Assembly: GCA_948474755.1 (NCBI GenBank) | Contig: CAOLHI010002524.1 | Location: 1-64,000, forward strand | Source of the DNA: Ctenosaura bakeri | Taxonomy: Eukaryota > Chordata > Lepidosauria > Squamata > Iguanidae | Direction: 5' to 3' | DNA: 64,000 nucleotides | In this document: piece by piece, positions 46,999 through 58,663 of the stretch | Layout: each line of letters opens with the position of its first letter | Numbering within the stretch: the stretch's first letter is position 1 | Made by a program: the position numbers and the translations under genes | Notes under the pieces: generated by a model | Databases searched by the model: none | The model's input: the letters and a program-made list of their open reading frames with translations, nothing else | Told to the model about the DNA's origin: nothing

Positions 46999-47636
46999 TC
47001 AGAGAACCAAAGATGGAGAATGGTTATAGCTGTAAACTCCGAGCAAGAAAAACTTATTTCTTTGTAGTTCTATGATTTCCCAGACAGCATGGGGAATTCT
47101 GAGAGTTGTAGTTTTTTTTAAAAAAAAAAGTAACCTTGCCAAGCTCATTGTAACCTGCATGGAAGTGTAGCATTTTTTTACATTTCAGGTGGTATAGTGT
47201 TTTTATTTTGGATGATAGCTGGCAAGTTAAGGTCATAACATTTTCTGCAAGTCAGTATGAGACACTTGCGTACGCTGTTTCTCTGTCCTGCTCTTTTTTT
47301 AATGTTTTCAATTGTACCCAGACACTTTAGATTTGGCACTATTACACATGTGGATTTTAATACTTTTTCAAGTGTATGCAGAAGTGTACACGTTTTTAAC
47401 GGTTGTTTAAAAAATATACAGCTAAAATAGTGCTTTTCAGAAAAGCGGTAGTGAAAATGTACCAAAGAAGCATAATGACGGGGCAGAACAAATGGAAAAG
47501 TCACTGCCCGTATCAAAGCAGAATGCTTCTCAGAATGACATTGACACTGAGGTAGTCTATACCTGCAAAGATTGTACTGATGATCAGTGGAGGCAGTGAG
47601 GGAGAAAAGGAGAACAATTTGATGACTTTATATAAA

Positions 47637-48175
47637 TCTGCTACTGTATATAAAAGTCAAAGTTTGTCTGTGAGTCTGTCAGTTTGTCTGTGCCAGGGCA
47701 GGTGAAGACCTCATATGATTGGCTGTGTAAGGCAAGAAGACTTCATATGATTGGCTGTCTGTGAAGATTCTATAGAATCCTGGGGTTGGCAGTTCAGGGA
47801 GGAGCCTTTAGAATTCTCAGTCGGAGACCTCAGGCCAGTTGCTATGGAGACAAGGCCCAGCAACAAGAACAAGGGCAGTGTATTCCCTCAGAAACCAAAC
47901 CTCTGTTATGTTAACAACTCTGAATATAGATTGGATTGGGGAATATGGGGATAAATTATGGGTACTGCAATAGGTCAGTTGTTATGGAGATGAGACCTAG
48001 CAGCAAGGAGGAGGACAGTGTACTCCCTCACGACCCCAAACTGTGTATGTAAATAACTCTGAATACGGATTGCATTGGAAAATATGGGGAAAGGTTACAG
48101 ATACTAGAAAAGACAGTCTGCTGAGTTCTTAAGAGGAAAATAAAATCCTGGGCAATGTTGGGTAAAATATGCTAG
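47637..48175 (+). mobile_element. Non-autonomous Helitron B
   Basis: It starts TCTGCTACTGTATATAAAAG after an A (47636). It ends with a short hairpin (CCTGGGCAATGTTGGG), then TAAAATATG and CTAG before a T (48176). Inside, a segment of about 145 bp is repeated in tandem (about 47835-47975 and 47977-48110). Confidence 0.88.
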
Positions 48176-48258
48176 TGGATGAGGAAAAAATAGCAATTCC
48201 AGAATTTCCCTCAAGTGTGGAGACGGGAGGAGCTAGGTTGCCTGATGGGAAAGATGTA

Positions 48259-48460
48259 CAGTAGAGTCCTGGTTATCCGACCTAAACCGGCGGACGCAGG
48301 GTCAGATAACTGAAATGTCAGATGACACGGAACCCCGTGGCAGCCACCATTTTGGGGGCGTGTTGGGGCGGCCCTGGGGGCGCAGAAATGCCTGCAGCCA
48401 TGCCCCCAGGCAGCCGCGACGTCGGTTAATCCGGAGTGTCAGATAACCAGGACTCTACTG
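48259..48460. mobile_element. Tigger-like MITE with TA duplication
   Basis: The ends are CAGTAGAGTCCTGGTTATCC and the inverse GATAACCAGGACTCTACTG. TA lies on both sides (48257-48258 and 48461-48462). The 202-bp interior is GC-rich, without a frame. Confidence 0.9.
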
Positions 48461-48589
48461 TACTCATCAGTACATTCAGCATAAGGGACTGCATTTAGTG
48501 CTCAATAACTGTGGGAAAAGATTTCAAAATCCTTTATTTAACATGCATAACAAGACCACAGTTTTAAGCTCTTTTTCTAGCAGGACAGC

Positions 48590-48716
48590 TAGAGCCAGCA
48601 TGACACAGTGGAGAGGAGGCTGGATTTTGGAGAAACCCAGATTCCATTTCCAAATGGCCATGATGCTCACTGAGTGAGTTAGGCCAGTCACTAAGTCTAA
48701 CCTACGTCATAGAAAT
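48590..48716 (+). repeat. SINE-like fragment
   Basis: AGCCAGCATGACACAGTGGAG, then GCCATGATGCTCACTGAGTGA and AGGCCAGTCACTAAGTCTAACC, follows a tRNA-SINE body. The B box is decayed. Confidence 0.55.
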
Positions 48717-50300
48717 CAGACTCTTTGGCAGATCTAAATGTGAATTAAGTCCCCGTTGTGTACTCTGTGAAAGGTATGCAGGTCTCATTCACCTTATCAG
48801 GGATTCATACACATGCCATCCATTCCCAACAATGGCCTGTTACATTCTGCAGAGGAGAAACATGACAAAAAGATCACATCAGAAGCAGTGATATTAAAAA
48901 GCCAGTGGGGGCACATTTTACTCTGCCTCCCCTCTCATGGTAGGCATTCCTGAGAGAGAAAAAAACCTTCAGAAATGGTTCCAGCATAAAACAGCTGAAC
49001 CAGAATGGTGAGAGTCAATATGAAGATATGAAGACTTAATAATCTCTTCATCAACAGAGTTTGAGCTCCCATGGACATTAAGGACAAAGCATTTTTCTAT
49101 CATACTACATGTGTTAATCAACTGACTAATGAAAGAAGGGGTATATGACTATGGAACTACTGTTTGTTAATCACCACTGTTAAGGTAATAAATGGTTTGT
49201 GCTTTTTGCACTTCACTTCAATTGCAATTAATTTCCTACCTGCAAAAATTTGTTAAGTTTAGCTCTATCCCCTGCAGCCTGAACAGCAGACTCTGGGTGA
49301 CATTACATGCGCTAATCAATTCATCAGTGCAAGACAGTCTGTTGTGTTGCCCAACTACTGTTTGAATGGCCCATGTTAAGGTAATGATCCGTTCAGTATC
49401 TATACTTTTTTGCATGTCATCTTCTGGAGTCTGAACAGGTAATCACAATCCCCCATGCCCACTTACCCATTCACCTCGGCCTATGTATACAATAGTCAGT
49501 TCATTAAGATAACATTACATGGATTTGATTGAAGTCCATGAAAATGTATGTCAAATGAAAAAAATATTAATCTTGAAGGTGCCTCAAGACTTTATCTGTA
49601 ACAGATTAACATGGTGACCTCACAGGATTGTTATGACAATAAAAGGGCAGGGGAGGCTGATCGCCACCGCCCTGATCTCTGTGAAGGAAAGATACGCTTA
49701 GAATGTGATAATGTGATAATGAGAACTGGGGGTGTCCAAGAAACTTAAGCTCTTCAACTTTCTTTTCCTTGCATTGTCATGCTTTTTAAATTTTCAGAAA
49801 TGGTCGGAGGGCTAGAAGACTGGTAATGTGTAAACGTATAATGAGCTGGAGGCCAATCTTAATTTGCTTTTGCTATAGCCATTGTATCAGCTCCTTCTTG
49901 CCTTCTGGGCTCAATTCAAGGTGTTAACTTATCTTATATAATAATGTTCCACACCTCTGTAAGTCCATCTATTTCCCTTTTCTTCCTGGACTATTTTGCT
50001 AGTGCAGGCAGGAGATATATTATCTGAATGCTGGGAGAGAAACTAAGGTAATTCTCTATATTGCGTGAACTTATGACCTTTCATCTAGGAAGGTGCCCCC
50101 AATATCTGGGATCTGTATAGGGAAATGACTGTGCTTTCCACTGATTGCAGGGAACTTCAATCAGCATATTTATTTCACTGACAGCATTTCTATCTGTCGT
50201 CTGGTCAGGCTCAATTTCTACATATAACTACCAGAGTATCTTACACTAAGGAACTGGGCAAATGCCACTACAGACTTTAAACGTGGGCACACATACAGAG

Positions 50301-50526
50301 GAGCCCTAGGTTTGCTGTAGTAGTTTGAATGTTGGACTAGGACTCTGGGAGAAGATGGTTCAAATCCATACTCAGTCAGGGAAACACCTTGAATAACATT
50401 GGGCAAATCACACTCTCTCATCTTTGGTGGAAAGCAATAGAAAAACCTTTTCTAAACAAATGTTGGCAAGAAAACCCTATGACAAGCTCACCATAAGTTG
50501 GCGTTGACTTGAATGCACATAACAAT
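50301..50526 (+). repeat. tRNA-derived SINE with the shared tail
   Basis: Head GGAGCCCTAGGTTTGCTGTAG...TTGAATGTTGGACTAGGACTC, B box ATGGTTCAAATCC, middle GCAAATCACACTCTCTCATC, tail GTTGGCGTTGACTTGAATGCACATAACAA. Confidence 0.85.
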
Positions 50527-50943
50527 ACAGACAGAGATGAGCAACTGTCAACACCACTGTTACATGAACGTGCAACTGAGTGAGGGTTAAGGAAGCAGGG
50601 ACACATTCTCTGAGGTTTTAAAGAAGTGGTGGGTGTGTACGTGTGGTTTAAACTTCAATAAAATGGTTACAGAGATATGCTACACTAGAACAGAGTTACA
50701 GGAAAAAACTGTAACTTGGAGGCAGTAGCCTGAGGTTGCAGTCTGCTGAGTCCTACAAGAAGGAAGCAGAAGCTAAAGCAGGGCTAGACTACCTTTGTAT
50801 CACTAACAGCTGCATTCCCTAGAGTTTAATATGTAGGGTGGGGTCAGGCCTGGCACCTCTAGCCCTGCACTCGTCTCTATGCTACCTACCACCACTCACA
50901 CACACTTATTTCCTCACTTAAACACATGCCCTCCCCCAAACAT

Positions 50944-51083
50944 TGTCGTTGTGTGCCTTCAAGTAATTTCTGACTTATGACAACTCTACAGAAAACCTAT
51001 CACAGGTTTTTCTGGAGCTGAGAGTGTGTGACACACGCAAGGTTTCGATGGCCAAGCAGGAAATTGAATGTTGGTCCCCAAAA
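50944..51083 (-). repeat. tRNA-derived SINE, partial
   Basis: TGTCGTTGTGTGCCTTCAAGTAATTTCTGACTTATGACAACTC to GCCAAGCAGGAAATTGAATGTTGG, on the minus strand. Confidence 0.75.
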
Positions 51084-51125
51084 ATATTAGCATACATTTA
51101 TATAAGGAGTTGGCAATTTTGAGGC

Positions 51126-51350
51126 CCAAATACTCTAAAGGCACAAAATTCTGTCTGATCTTGGAAGATGAGCTGGGTCAGCCCTGGTTAGTACCTGAAT
51201 GGAGACCACCAATGTATACCAGATGCTGTATGCTATATTTCAGAGGAATGATCTAGCAAAATCACCTCTGCATATTCCTTGCTTAAGAAAACCCTATGAA
51301 ATTCATGGGGTCACTATAAGTCAACAAGCAACTTGGAGGCACACACATGG
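51126..51350 (+). repeat. 5S-rRNA-derived SINE
   Basis: The head GTCTGATCTTGGAAGATGAGCTGGGTCAGCCCTGGTTAGTACCTGAATGG is 5S rRNA-like (A box, intermediate element and part of the C box). It is followed by the tail ACCACC…, CTTAAGAAAACCCTATGAAATTCATGGGG and CTTGGAGGCACACA. Confidence 0.85.
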
Positions 51351-51568
51351 AGGTCCAATCTTGGCAGGACTGGGGGCCAGAATTCTCACTTCCAGCACCC
51401 ACTGTGGCCCACATCAGTTCAAAAATAAAGTTGTAAAACATAAAAAAAAGACATGTCAACTTTCAGTTTTGATTTTAAAGGGTCTGAGGCTTTGCAAAGG
51501 GTTGGGACCTGTGATGCAAACACATACAAGGGGAGGGCAATTTATGAGAAAAAGATAGAGCACATATG

Positions 51569-51655
51569 GCACTCCAGATGTTGCTGGATTGAATTTCCCA
51601 GTGGTCTTAGCCAGCATAGCTAGGAGTGATGAATACCACAACATCAGAAGAGCCA
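51569..51655. mobile_element. Palindromic MITE
   Basis: CACTCCAGATGTTGCTGGATTG...CAGCATAGCTAGGAGTGATG...CCACAACATCAGAAG. Same family as 27330 and 57975. Confidence 0.65.
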
Positions 51656-51799
51656 CACATTTCTTGTCCTTGCTCTACAAATCTCTGCATGTTCTACATT
51701 CAGCCCCTTAAACAGTTATGGGGCAATGAAGCTCAAAGCAGGGCCAGCACACAGAAAGAATGGTGGGACTGTATAGCTGGAAGGAGTCCCAAAGGCCCC

Positions 51800-52600
51800 C
51801 CATCAATGTGGGAATTATAAGTAAAGCATCACTGAGAAGTGGCAATCCAAACTCTGTTTAAGAACTTGCAATGAAGGAGTGTCCATCAACTTTGAGAGAA
51901 GAGGCAGGCACAGCTCCATCATGCCTAGACCCAGAAGCAAATGAAAGGCTGTCCTCTGTCTATCCCAACTGCCACTACTGTGGCCTCAGAGGGAGGGAAG
52001 AAGAGGTAGTATCTGCTGGACTGCCATCGACTTTTCCTTTTGTGTCATGTCTTAATTAGATTTTAAGTCTCAGAGCAGGGAAGTGTTTTGTGGTTCTTTT
52101 ACTTGTAAAGTACCATGTACAGTTAACCGTACTAAATAAATAAATGACAACAAGTACATCAATTTTCCATGACAATCTATTTCATTGCTGAATAAATATT
52201 ACCCTCAGGATGTTCTTTCTAATATTTAGCTGGAATCTCCCTTCTTGTAATTTTAACCCATTGGTTTAACTCCTACATGCTAGAGCAGCAGAAAAGTAGG
52301 AGATTTCCACACTATACTATACTGTTATAGTGCTATTGTATAGTACTCTCAACATCCTGTGGAATCCTGGGGTTTGCAGTGTAGGGAGGGGCATTTAGAA
52401 TTCTCAGCCAGAGAGCTGCTTGGCCTCAGTAAACTACAAACCCCAGAATTCCACAGGATGCTGAGAAGTGGAATAATAGCACTACAACAGTGTAGTGCTG
52501 GTATGGCCTAAGCCTGCTTCATCTTCCATATGGTAGCCCTTCAGATATTCAAAGATAGTTATCAGACCCAGAGGTGGCAGCTCCTCCCCAGTTTGTCTCT
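51800..52600 (-). mobile_element. CR1 LINE 3' region, split by two insertions
   Basis: AATCCAAACTCTGTTTAAGAACTTGCAATGAAGGAG, then CAATCTATTTCATTGCTGAATAAATATTACCCTCAGGATGTTC and CCATTGGTTTAACTCC, then CTTCATCTTCCATATGGTAGCCCTTCAGATATTCAAAGATAG: the inverse of a CR1 3' end. Between the first and second parts is about 245 bp resembling a SINE tail (AGTCTCAGAGCAGGGAAGTG...AAATAAATAAATG). Between the second and third is the MITE at 52299-52508. Confidence 0.75.
52299..52508. mobile_element. GGCC-type palindromic MITE nested in CR1
   Basis: Left GATTTCCACACTATACTATA, arms AACATCCTGTGGAATCCTGGGG and the inverse, right end AACAGTGTAGTGCTGGTATGGCC. Its limits are confirmed by the CR1 sequence resuming right after it. 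Confidence 0.85.
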
Positions 52601-52898
52601 ATAAACACAGAAGAAAATTAGACAGCATAAAGCAAATGTCCAAACCTCACTTATATTAGTACATATTTTTAGACATAAATGAGCACACACATTAGTTAAT
52701 AAAGTAGCTCAGGGGCATGCTTCACCATACATGGCCTATTTCACAGCCTTATTTCCTTCTGTGGACGAAGAAGAAACTTTAATTAAACTTAGCTTAGGAT
52801 AAATTGTAACAAGTTGAGGCACAAAATCCTCCAGCTGAATCTCTGTCATTCATGTCTCAACAAACAACGTAATGCCATCGATCCAGTCATGTAGGAAT

Positions 52899-53078
52899 GG
52901 GGGGGATTGGGGGGGGCACTGCCCCAGGCAGCAAAGTTTTGGGGGCATCCTGGCTCATAGCCATGCCCCTGTGTGCTCTAGCCATGCCCCCATGCACAGC
53001 GGTCACGCCCCACACACTGCGACCACGCCCCCAGACTGTAGCCACACCCCCTCCTGCCCCCCCACTCCAAGCTCCACC
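52899..53078. repeat. G/C-run region with degenerate GCCATGCCCCC repeats
   Basis: G runs (52899-52917) on the plus strand are followed by about five degenerate copies of a GCCA(T/C)GCCCC unit spaced 15-25 bp, ending in C runs. It may be part of an unrecognised transposon. Confidence 0.5.
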
Positions 53079-53205
53079 ACTGCATTGATTTAAACAGAAG
53101 TTTTTTGTGGACCAAACATTTGAGGCCATAGGCCAGAATTTTGGAGCACATCTGTATTTAGGGGACTGTGTGATTTGTTGACACAGCAACAACTGCTCAC
53201 AAAGG

Positions 53206-53424
53206 AGGCCTAAATATCTTAAAGATCCTGTCTGATATTGGAATCTAAGCAGGGTCAGCCCTGGTTAGTATTTGGATGGGAGACCACCAGCAAATATCCG
53301 GGTGCTGTATATTTCAGAGGTAGAAATTGGCATAACCACTTCTGTGTTTTTCTTGCCTAGGAAAATCCTATGAAATTCATTGGGTTGCCACAAGTCAACA
53401 GGCAATTTGAAGGCACATATATAC
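53206..53424 (+). repeat. 5S-rRNA-derived SINE, best copy
   Basis: ATCCTGTCTGATATTGGAATCTAAGCAGGGTCAGCCCTGGTTAGTATTTGGATGGGAGACC shows all three internal promoter parts of 5S rRNA (A box, intermediate element, C box). CCGGGTGCTGTA follows, and then the shared tail ending TTTGAAGGCACATA. Confidence 0.9.
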
Positions 53425-53870
53425 AGCATTAATAAATAATGTCTTAGAATAGGTTTTTGTTTTGTTTTTAACATATAAGGGTTAATGAGCAAAGAGTTAA
53501 TTTATGAAACAAAACAAGCAACTTTGCAAATGCAAATCCTGTAGTTTGGGTTTTAATCTTTTAATTCATGTTATCTTTTGAAATTTAAATGTGGCCCTGC
53601 AGTGTCCTACTTGCTCATAAATGCGAATGGGGAAAGGTTATGCAGGATGACAGTAGAATGCACTTGTCCTCGCCAGCAAGATGTTTGGTTTACAAAGTAC
53701 TAGCTAACAGGTACATTTACTCAGTGCACATATGAATGAAAAAGATAATTTTCTCCAGTGCAGTGCCTTTGACCTTGACAGTTCTAGAGAAATCTATGTC
53801 TAGTAAGTGTAACTGAATTCTTGCTTGATTTGTAATATCAACTGTGATGGTAGCAGCAGTAGTAGTAGCA

Positions 53871-54058
53871 ACATGTGTGTGTGTGTGCATGCTTGTCAAC
53901 TCATGGCAACCCTACGAATTTTCATAGAGTTTCCTTAGGCAAGAAATACTCAGAGGTGGTTTGATATTCCTTTCTGGGCCCCCAATCCATGTACTAACCA
54001 GGCCTGATCCTGCTTAGCTTCCAAGATCAGATGAGATCTGGTGCCTGCAGTGTATCTA
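53871..54058 (-). repeat. 5S-rRNA-derived SINE
   Basis: On the minus strand: GATCTCATCTGATCTTGGAAGC, TAAGCAGGATCAGGCCTGGTTAGTACATGGATTGGG, then CACCTCTGAGTATTTCTTGCC and the tail, ending in a GT microsatellite (53871-53888). Confidence 0.88.
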
Positions 54059-54059
54059 T

Positions 54060-56397
54060 GCATGCAGTAGTAATTGTAATAGCAGTAGTAAACAATAACA
54101 GTGATGATTATGTTCTCAGTAAAGTGAACTCACCGGGGAAGGAAAAATGTTTAAAACAACCATATTTCAAAACGTGATGTAGCAAATTCTTAACAATAAA
54201 GCCTTCATGCTTGGGGTTCATACTTTGCTTCTTTCATACTCCCACTTAGAAACAGATAGCACTGTCAGCTTTGCCTTCTTTGATATTCCATTAGAAAATA
54301 AACAATCAAGAGCTTTCCCTCTGATTTAGAAAGAAATTTGTGAAATTTTGTGAAATCTCATCAGAACTTGGGATATTACCTTTAAAAAATCATTTGTAAT
54401 GCAATTTGCTGCCTGCAGACTCTTTTAAATTGCTGCAATTATAGTTAACTTTCTCTTCCTCTCCCCCAGCTTGTTGCATTGTTCATTGCACTAGTCATTA
54501 TTCTGAATTTTTGCGGGGAGGAACATGGGTATTAATCTGAAAAAAATCCATTCAAAATGCTTAAAAATAAGGGGAAAATATAAGTAATGTCACTCTGCCC
54601 CCCTAGTCTACTGTCAGTCCTGCCCATTACATTATTTTTTTCAATGTAGGCCTTTGAGAATTGAATTTTCAGGGGTAACAGGCTTGTAAAATGTGTTGGA
54701 CTTCTATTTGTTGTTGTTTTTGTTTGGACTGGTTTTGAATTTGATGATATTTTACTTATTTTTTAACTTATTGGGCTATTAACTCTTAACATTTTTTTAA
54801 AACTGTTGTAAGGCACCTTGAGCCCTAAACTGGGAAAAAGCCAGGATATAAATAAATATCATGCTGATGACGATGTATGCTTTTTACGCTCTCATTTACC
54901 CCATTACCTTATTACAGCTAAGTATGTTGCTTGTAAATTGTTAATTGCAAACTCTGTCTCTAATTGTTCCACAGCAACAATTAAATATTCTCATTCATCC
55001 CTATTTAGATCCCAGAAAGCCCAGAAAGCCCCAAACCTTGATTTAGTTACAGGTGTCCAGATACAGTAAATAACATTCATTTATTCTTACAGTTAATAAT
55101 AATAATTAGGATTCATTTATCTTAAGTGCAAATGGAAAACATAGCAAATGGATAGGAAGGAGGCTGAAGCTACAGAACTGTAGTTGTGAAAGAAATAGCA
55201 TTTTGGCAGGCATGGCTTGTCATGCACAAGTAAGATAACCCATGCTTGCCAAAATCCATTCTTCACAACTAGTTAGGCATTAGGAGGCTGGCTGTCCTTG
55301 GCAGCACGTCACTGTAACTGAACAATCCAGTACTAATTTGTCTGTCTTTCCTCCCAGTGGTGGAGTGTTTGGAAGTGGAAGTGAGGTAGTTCCCCTGTAA
55401 GCATTAAATACTTCAGCCACAAATCTATGGCTATGTGCATTTCTGTTTTCTTTCACGTTTCTGGGCATATGGCATGGCTCCTCAGTATTTAGTGGGGAGA
55501 GAGAAGGGATAGAAAATTCAAAAGAGAAGTAACACTTTCTAGAAATGCTTCTGGAAACGGTGTAGCGTGTGAGTGGCAGAGGGGCTACTTAGGATGCAGG
55601 TCCGGCCTTCAAATCAACTTCCTGAGGGGGCCGTAGGGTTCTGCAGAAGCCTCACTGTACTGGAAGAACACAAAAATATTACACCAACATGACAGATAGT
55701 GTTTCTGTGACAGCCCAAATATGCCAATGGAATACTTCATTACACGGGCAAACATACACCAGCAAAATGATTAAAATGGGTGAGGCATTTATATTGTTGT
55801 ATTTATTACATTTCTAAACCACCCTTCATCCATATGGATACTAGGATGGCATACAGATATAATTAAGACAATAAAACCTTTAAGAAAATAAAATCTCCAA
55901 ATGTCACCCCAAGGCAAAGAAATGCAACCCAGAACAATAAAATAGAGTCAACTATTTTTTAAAAAAATGTCTTGGCAAGGGGAAAAAAATTGACCAGGTA
56001 TTGAAACAATTGCAATGGGGCTACTGGGCTCACTTCCACAGGCAGAAAATCCCATCGCTGGGGTTCCAGAACAGAGAAGGGTGATATTTGTTGTGTGGGC
56101 AGGAGATAGTATGCCAAAAACAAGGCAGGACATTTTCCCGGCATGGCTGTTCCTTCTTCACTTGATATTCAAGGGCAGTCAGTCGATAACTGAGGCGGGG
56201 AGTGGGGAGGCTGTGCCTTTGAACTTTCTCAGTTGATTTTGCACACTGAGGGCAAGGGGCATTGCTTGTGCAGATACCAGATGACTCCTTCTACAATAGC
56301 CTCAAAAGTGCATACATTGGTTTAAAAATGGGGATTACACCAACATATGCAGGCCTCATTCTCAGTGGTACAGTTGCTGCAGGCTCCCCATTGTGGG
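54060..56397. other. Intergenic stretch with little recognised
   Basis: Around 54780-54860 a fragment reading GTAAGGCACCTTGAGCCCTAAACTGGG...AGGATATAAATAAAT looks like a LINE/SINE 3' end. Otherwise no gene or repeat could be named. Confidence 0.5.
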
Positions 56398-56622
56398 CTT
56401 TCACTCTAGACAATGACAGTGCTATGATTCCACTTTAACTGCTACAGTTGCATCCTGTGGAATTCTGTGGCTTGTAATTTAGTGAGGCGCTAGATCTGTC
56501 CAGCTGAGAATTGTAAATGCCCCACTCTAAACTGCAAATCCCAGAATGCCATAGGAAGTTGCTCTGGCAATTAAAATGGAACCATAGCACAATAATTATC
56601 TAGTGTGAACAGGCCCCTGATA
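56398..56622. mobile_element. Decayed GGCC-type palindromic MITE
   Basis: CAGTGCTATGATTCCACTTTAACTG...GCATCCTGTGGAATTCTGTGG, then AACTGCAAATCCCAGAATGCC and TAGTGTGAACAGGCC. Inverted arms have many mismatches. Confidence 0.65.
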
Positions 56623-56769
56623 AGGGGACTAGAGCGGAAGGGAAAAGGTGTGGCTTGTTTCCTTGTATTCCCCAGTAGCTCCCCAAATTTCCCTGTGTTT
56701 CTGATGCCATCAACATTTTGTCTATTACTTAAGAATCTGAGTTAAAATTTCATGGGTTTAGGCATTTAG

Positions 56770-56910
56770 GGCCCTTTTATACTATGGAATTACAGGACTA
56801 TGATTTCACTATAACTGCCACGGCTCCATCCTATGGAATCCTGGGGTTTGTAGGTTGAGAAAGCATTTGAACCTTCTAGCTGAGCATTCTAAATGCCACC
56901 ATACTAGAAC
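56770..56910. mobile_element. Partial GGCC-type MITE
   Basis: GGCCCTTTTATACTATGG...GATTTCACTATAACTGCCACGG...CTATGGAATCCTGGGGTTTG. Only the left arm and the middle are clear. Confidence 0.6.
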
Positions 56911-57974
56911 ATTTCATATATGTACACAAAGGAAGCAGGGGCTGTTTTTGGAACTGCTCTAGGGCCTCAGTTTACTTCAATCCAGCCTTGAGGATATGTA
57001 ATAAACAGAATTCTAGTTTACTTCTAGTTTTGTGTTCGGCTTTCTCTTTTACAGGGTCTAAGAATACCTTGTACCATCTCTGCTGGGAGGTACCAACTCT
57101 GGGCTCAGGACATCTCTTTGTGCAAAAGCTGTTAATGACAAAGCACTCACAATTTAGGACAATCTGCAGTCTACAGGGAAAGGCAAAATTGTATCCATTC
57201 CTCTCCTCTTCTCTCTGCTGAGTTAACTGAGTGCCAACTGCTTTTGTATTTTGAACCCAGTTTGTAGCAATTGAAATAAGCTAGGAACAAAGAGGGAAAG
57301 TGGGAGGAAGAAAGAGAAACTGGGACGTTTTAAAAGCAGCTCAAACAGTGGTACAACAAGGGATTAATTGGGACTGTCCTTTTTTGGCACAGTATGCCAA
57401 CCCAAAGATGCAAAATACATTATGCAAGCTTTCAAAATTCATTGGCTTCTTCATCTTGTTAGAAATCACACAGCAGAAGAAAAGGTGCTGGAATCACAGG
57501 CTGCATCTTGTCTGAAATTGATGCTTAAGTTAATGTTTCAGGTGATCTCTAGGGAAGGTTGAAGGAAGTAGAGGCCACACCCTTTCTTGGCCATGAAGGA
57601 ACTGAGCATGAAGTCACAACTCTCAGAATCCCCAGCCAAATAGTACATTTCAAAAATGAATTTTCTGTGTTCTGACCGAGGGAGCTTGTTCATAGACAGT
57701 ATGTGGATGTTCATGCTAGTACAATCCCAGACAACTATTTCTGGGGACACTGAAGGCATGTCTGTCACTGAAGATACCCTGATTTTACATTTTCTGATGA
57801 AAAGATAATTTGAGTATAGGAATGTTCTCTTAGTATGTTAATTAGAATCTCATTCTTCAGGGGATAATTTCAAAACATGTTGTGCTGGAATTCCGCCTTG
57901 TCTAGAAGTATGGTGCCTCAGTCTCCACCATGTGGTGAGAATAATTTAGCTAGGCCAGACATGGGGAAGATGTG

Positions 57975-58075
57975 GTTTTTCAGATGTTGTTGAATACCTT
58001 ATAATCAGGTATTTTGCTAGGGATAATAGATAGTTTGATCCCACAACATCTGGAAGGCTATGGGTTCTCCACTCC
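57975..58075. mobile_element. Palindromic MITE
   Basis: TTTTCAGATGTTGTTGAATAC...CCCACAACATCTGGAAGG, inverted ends. Same family as 27330. Confidence 0.6.
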
Positions 58076-58663
58076 ACCTGTGTTATGCAATCACACTGAA
58101 AAGGTTCTATAAACATGTTCAGATATATTCTCTCATTTATTTCTTGTTAGAATGTAGGCTGAACTTAGGCACTGAAAGCACATTGCAATGAATCCTATTT
58201 TGAGGTACATGCAGCCACACCCAAGAGCTTAGCAAGTAAATTGTCAAACAATGTGAGATATATTTAGCCTCATGAAATCCAGATTTATCTGAACAGTCAG
58301 AAGGAAACCAATGTTTATGCTGCAAACAGCCACTAAAGGTCTGGAAAGCAGCACTTGGTATACATCCTGTAACAATCACAGAAAACAATGAGCCTGGAAA
58401 ATTGTTTTGTGTTTTAAGCTTCCAACTTATTTATTTATTGAAATCAGAATGAGCAACAAAACCAAATTAAATATGTGGCAAAGGGCACAATCCAGCCAGT
58501 GTTGAGGACTTGGAGATAATATTCTATTAATTAGCTCTTGCATAGAACTCAGTCAGGCCTCTATGTCTGCAACTTTGACTTGATCAAAGCCACAAGATTT
58601 TTTTTTAATTCCTGTTTTTTCTTTTTTAAACATAAAATCGTAAATATAGCAGAATGCTTACAA

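Noticed and set aside
53220..53300. Possible 5S rRNA gene
   Set aside because: Only part of the 5S sequence is present, with many changes, fused to a SINE tail.
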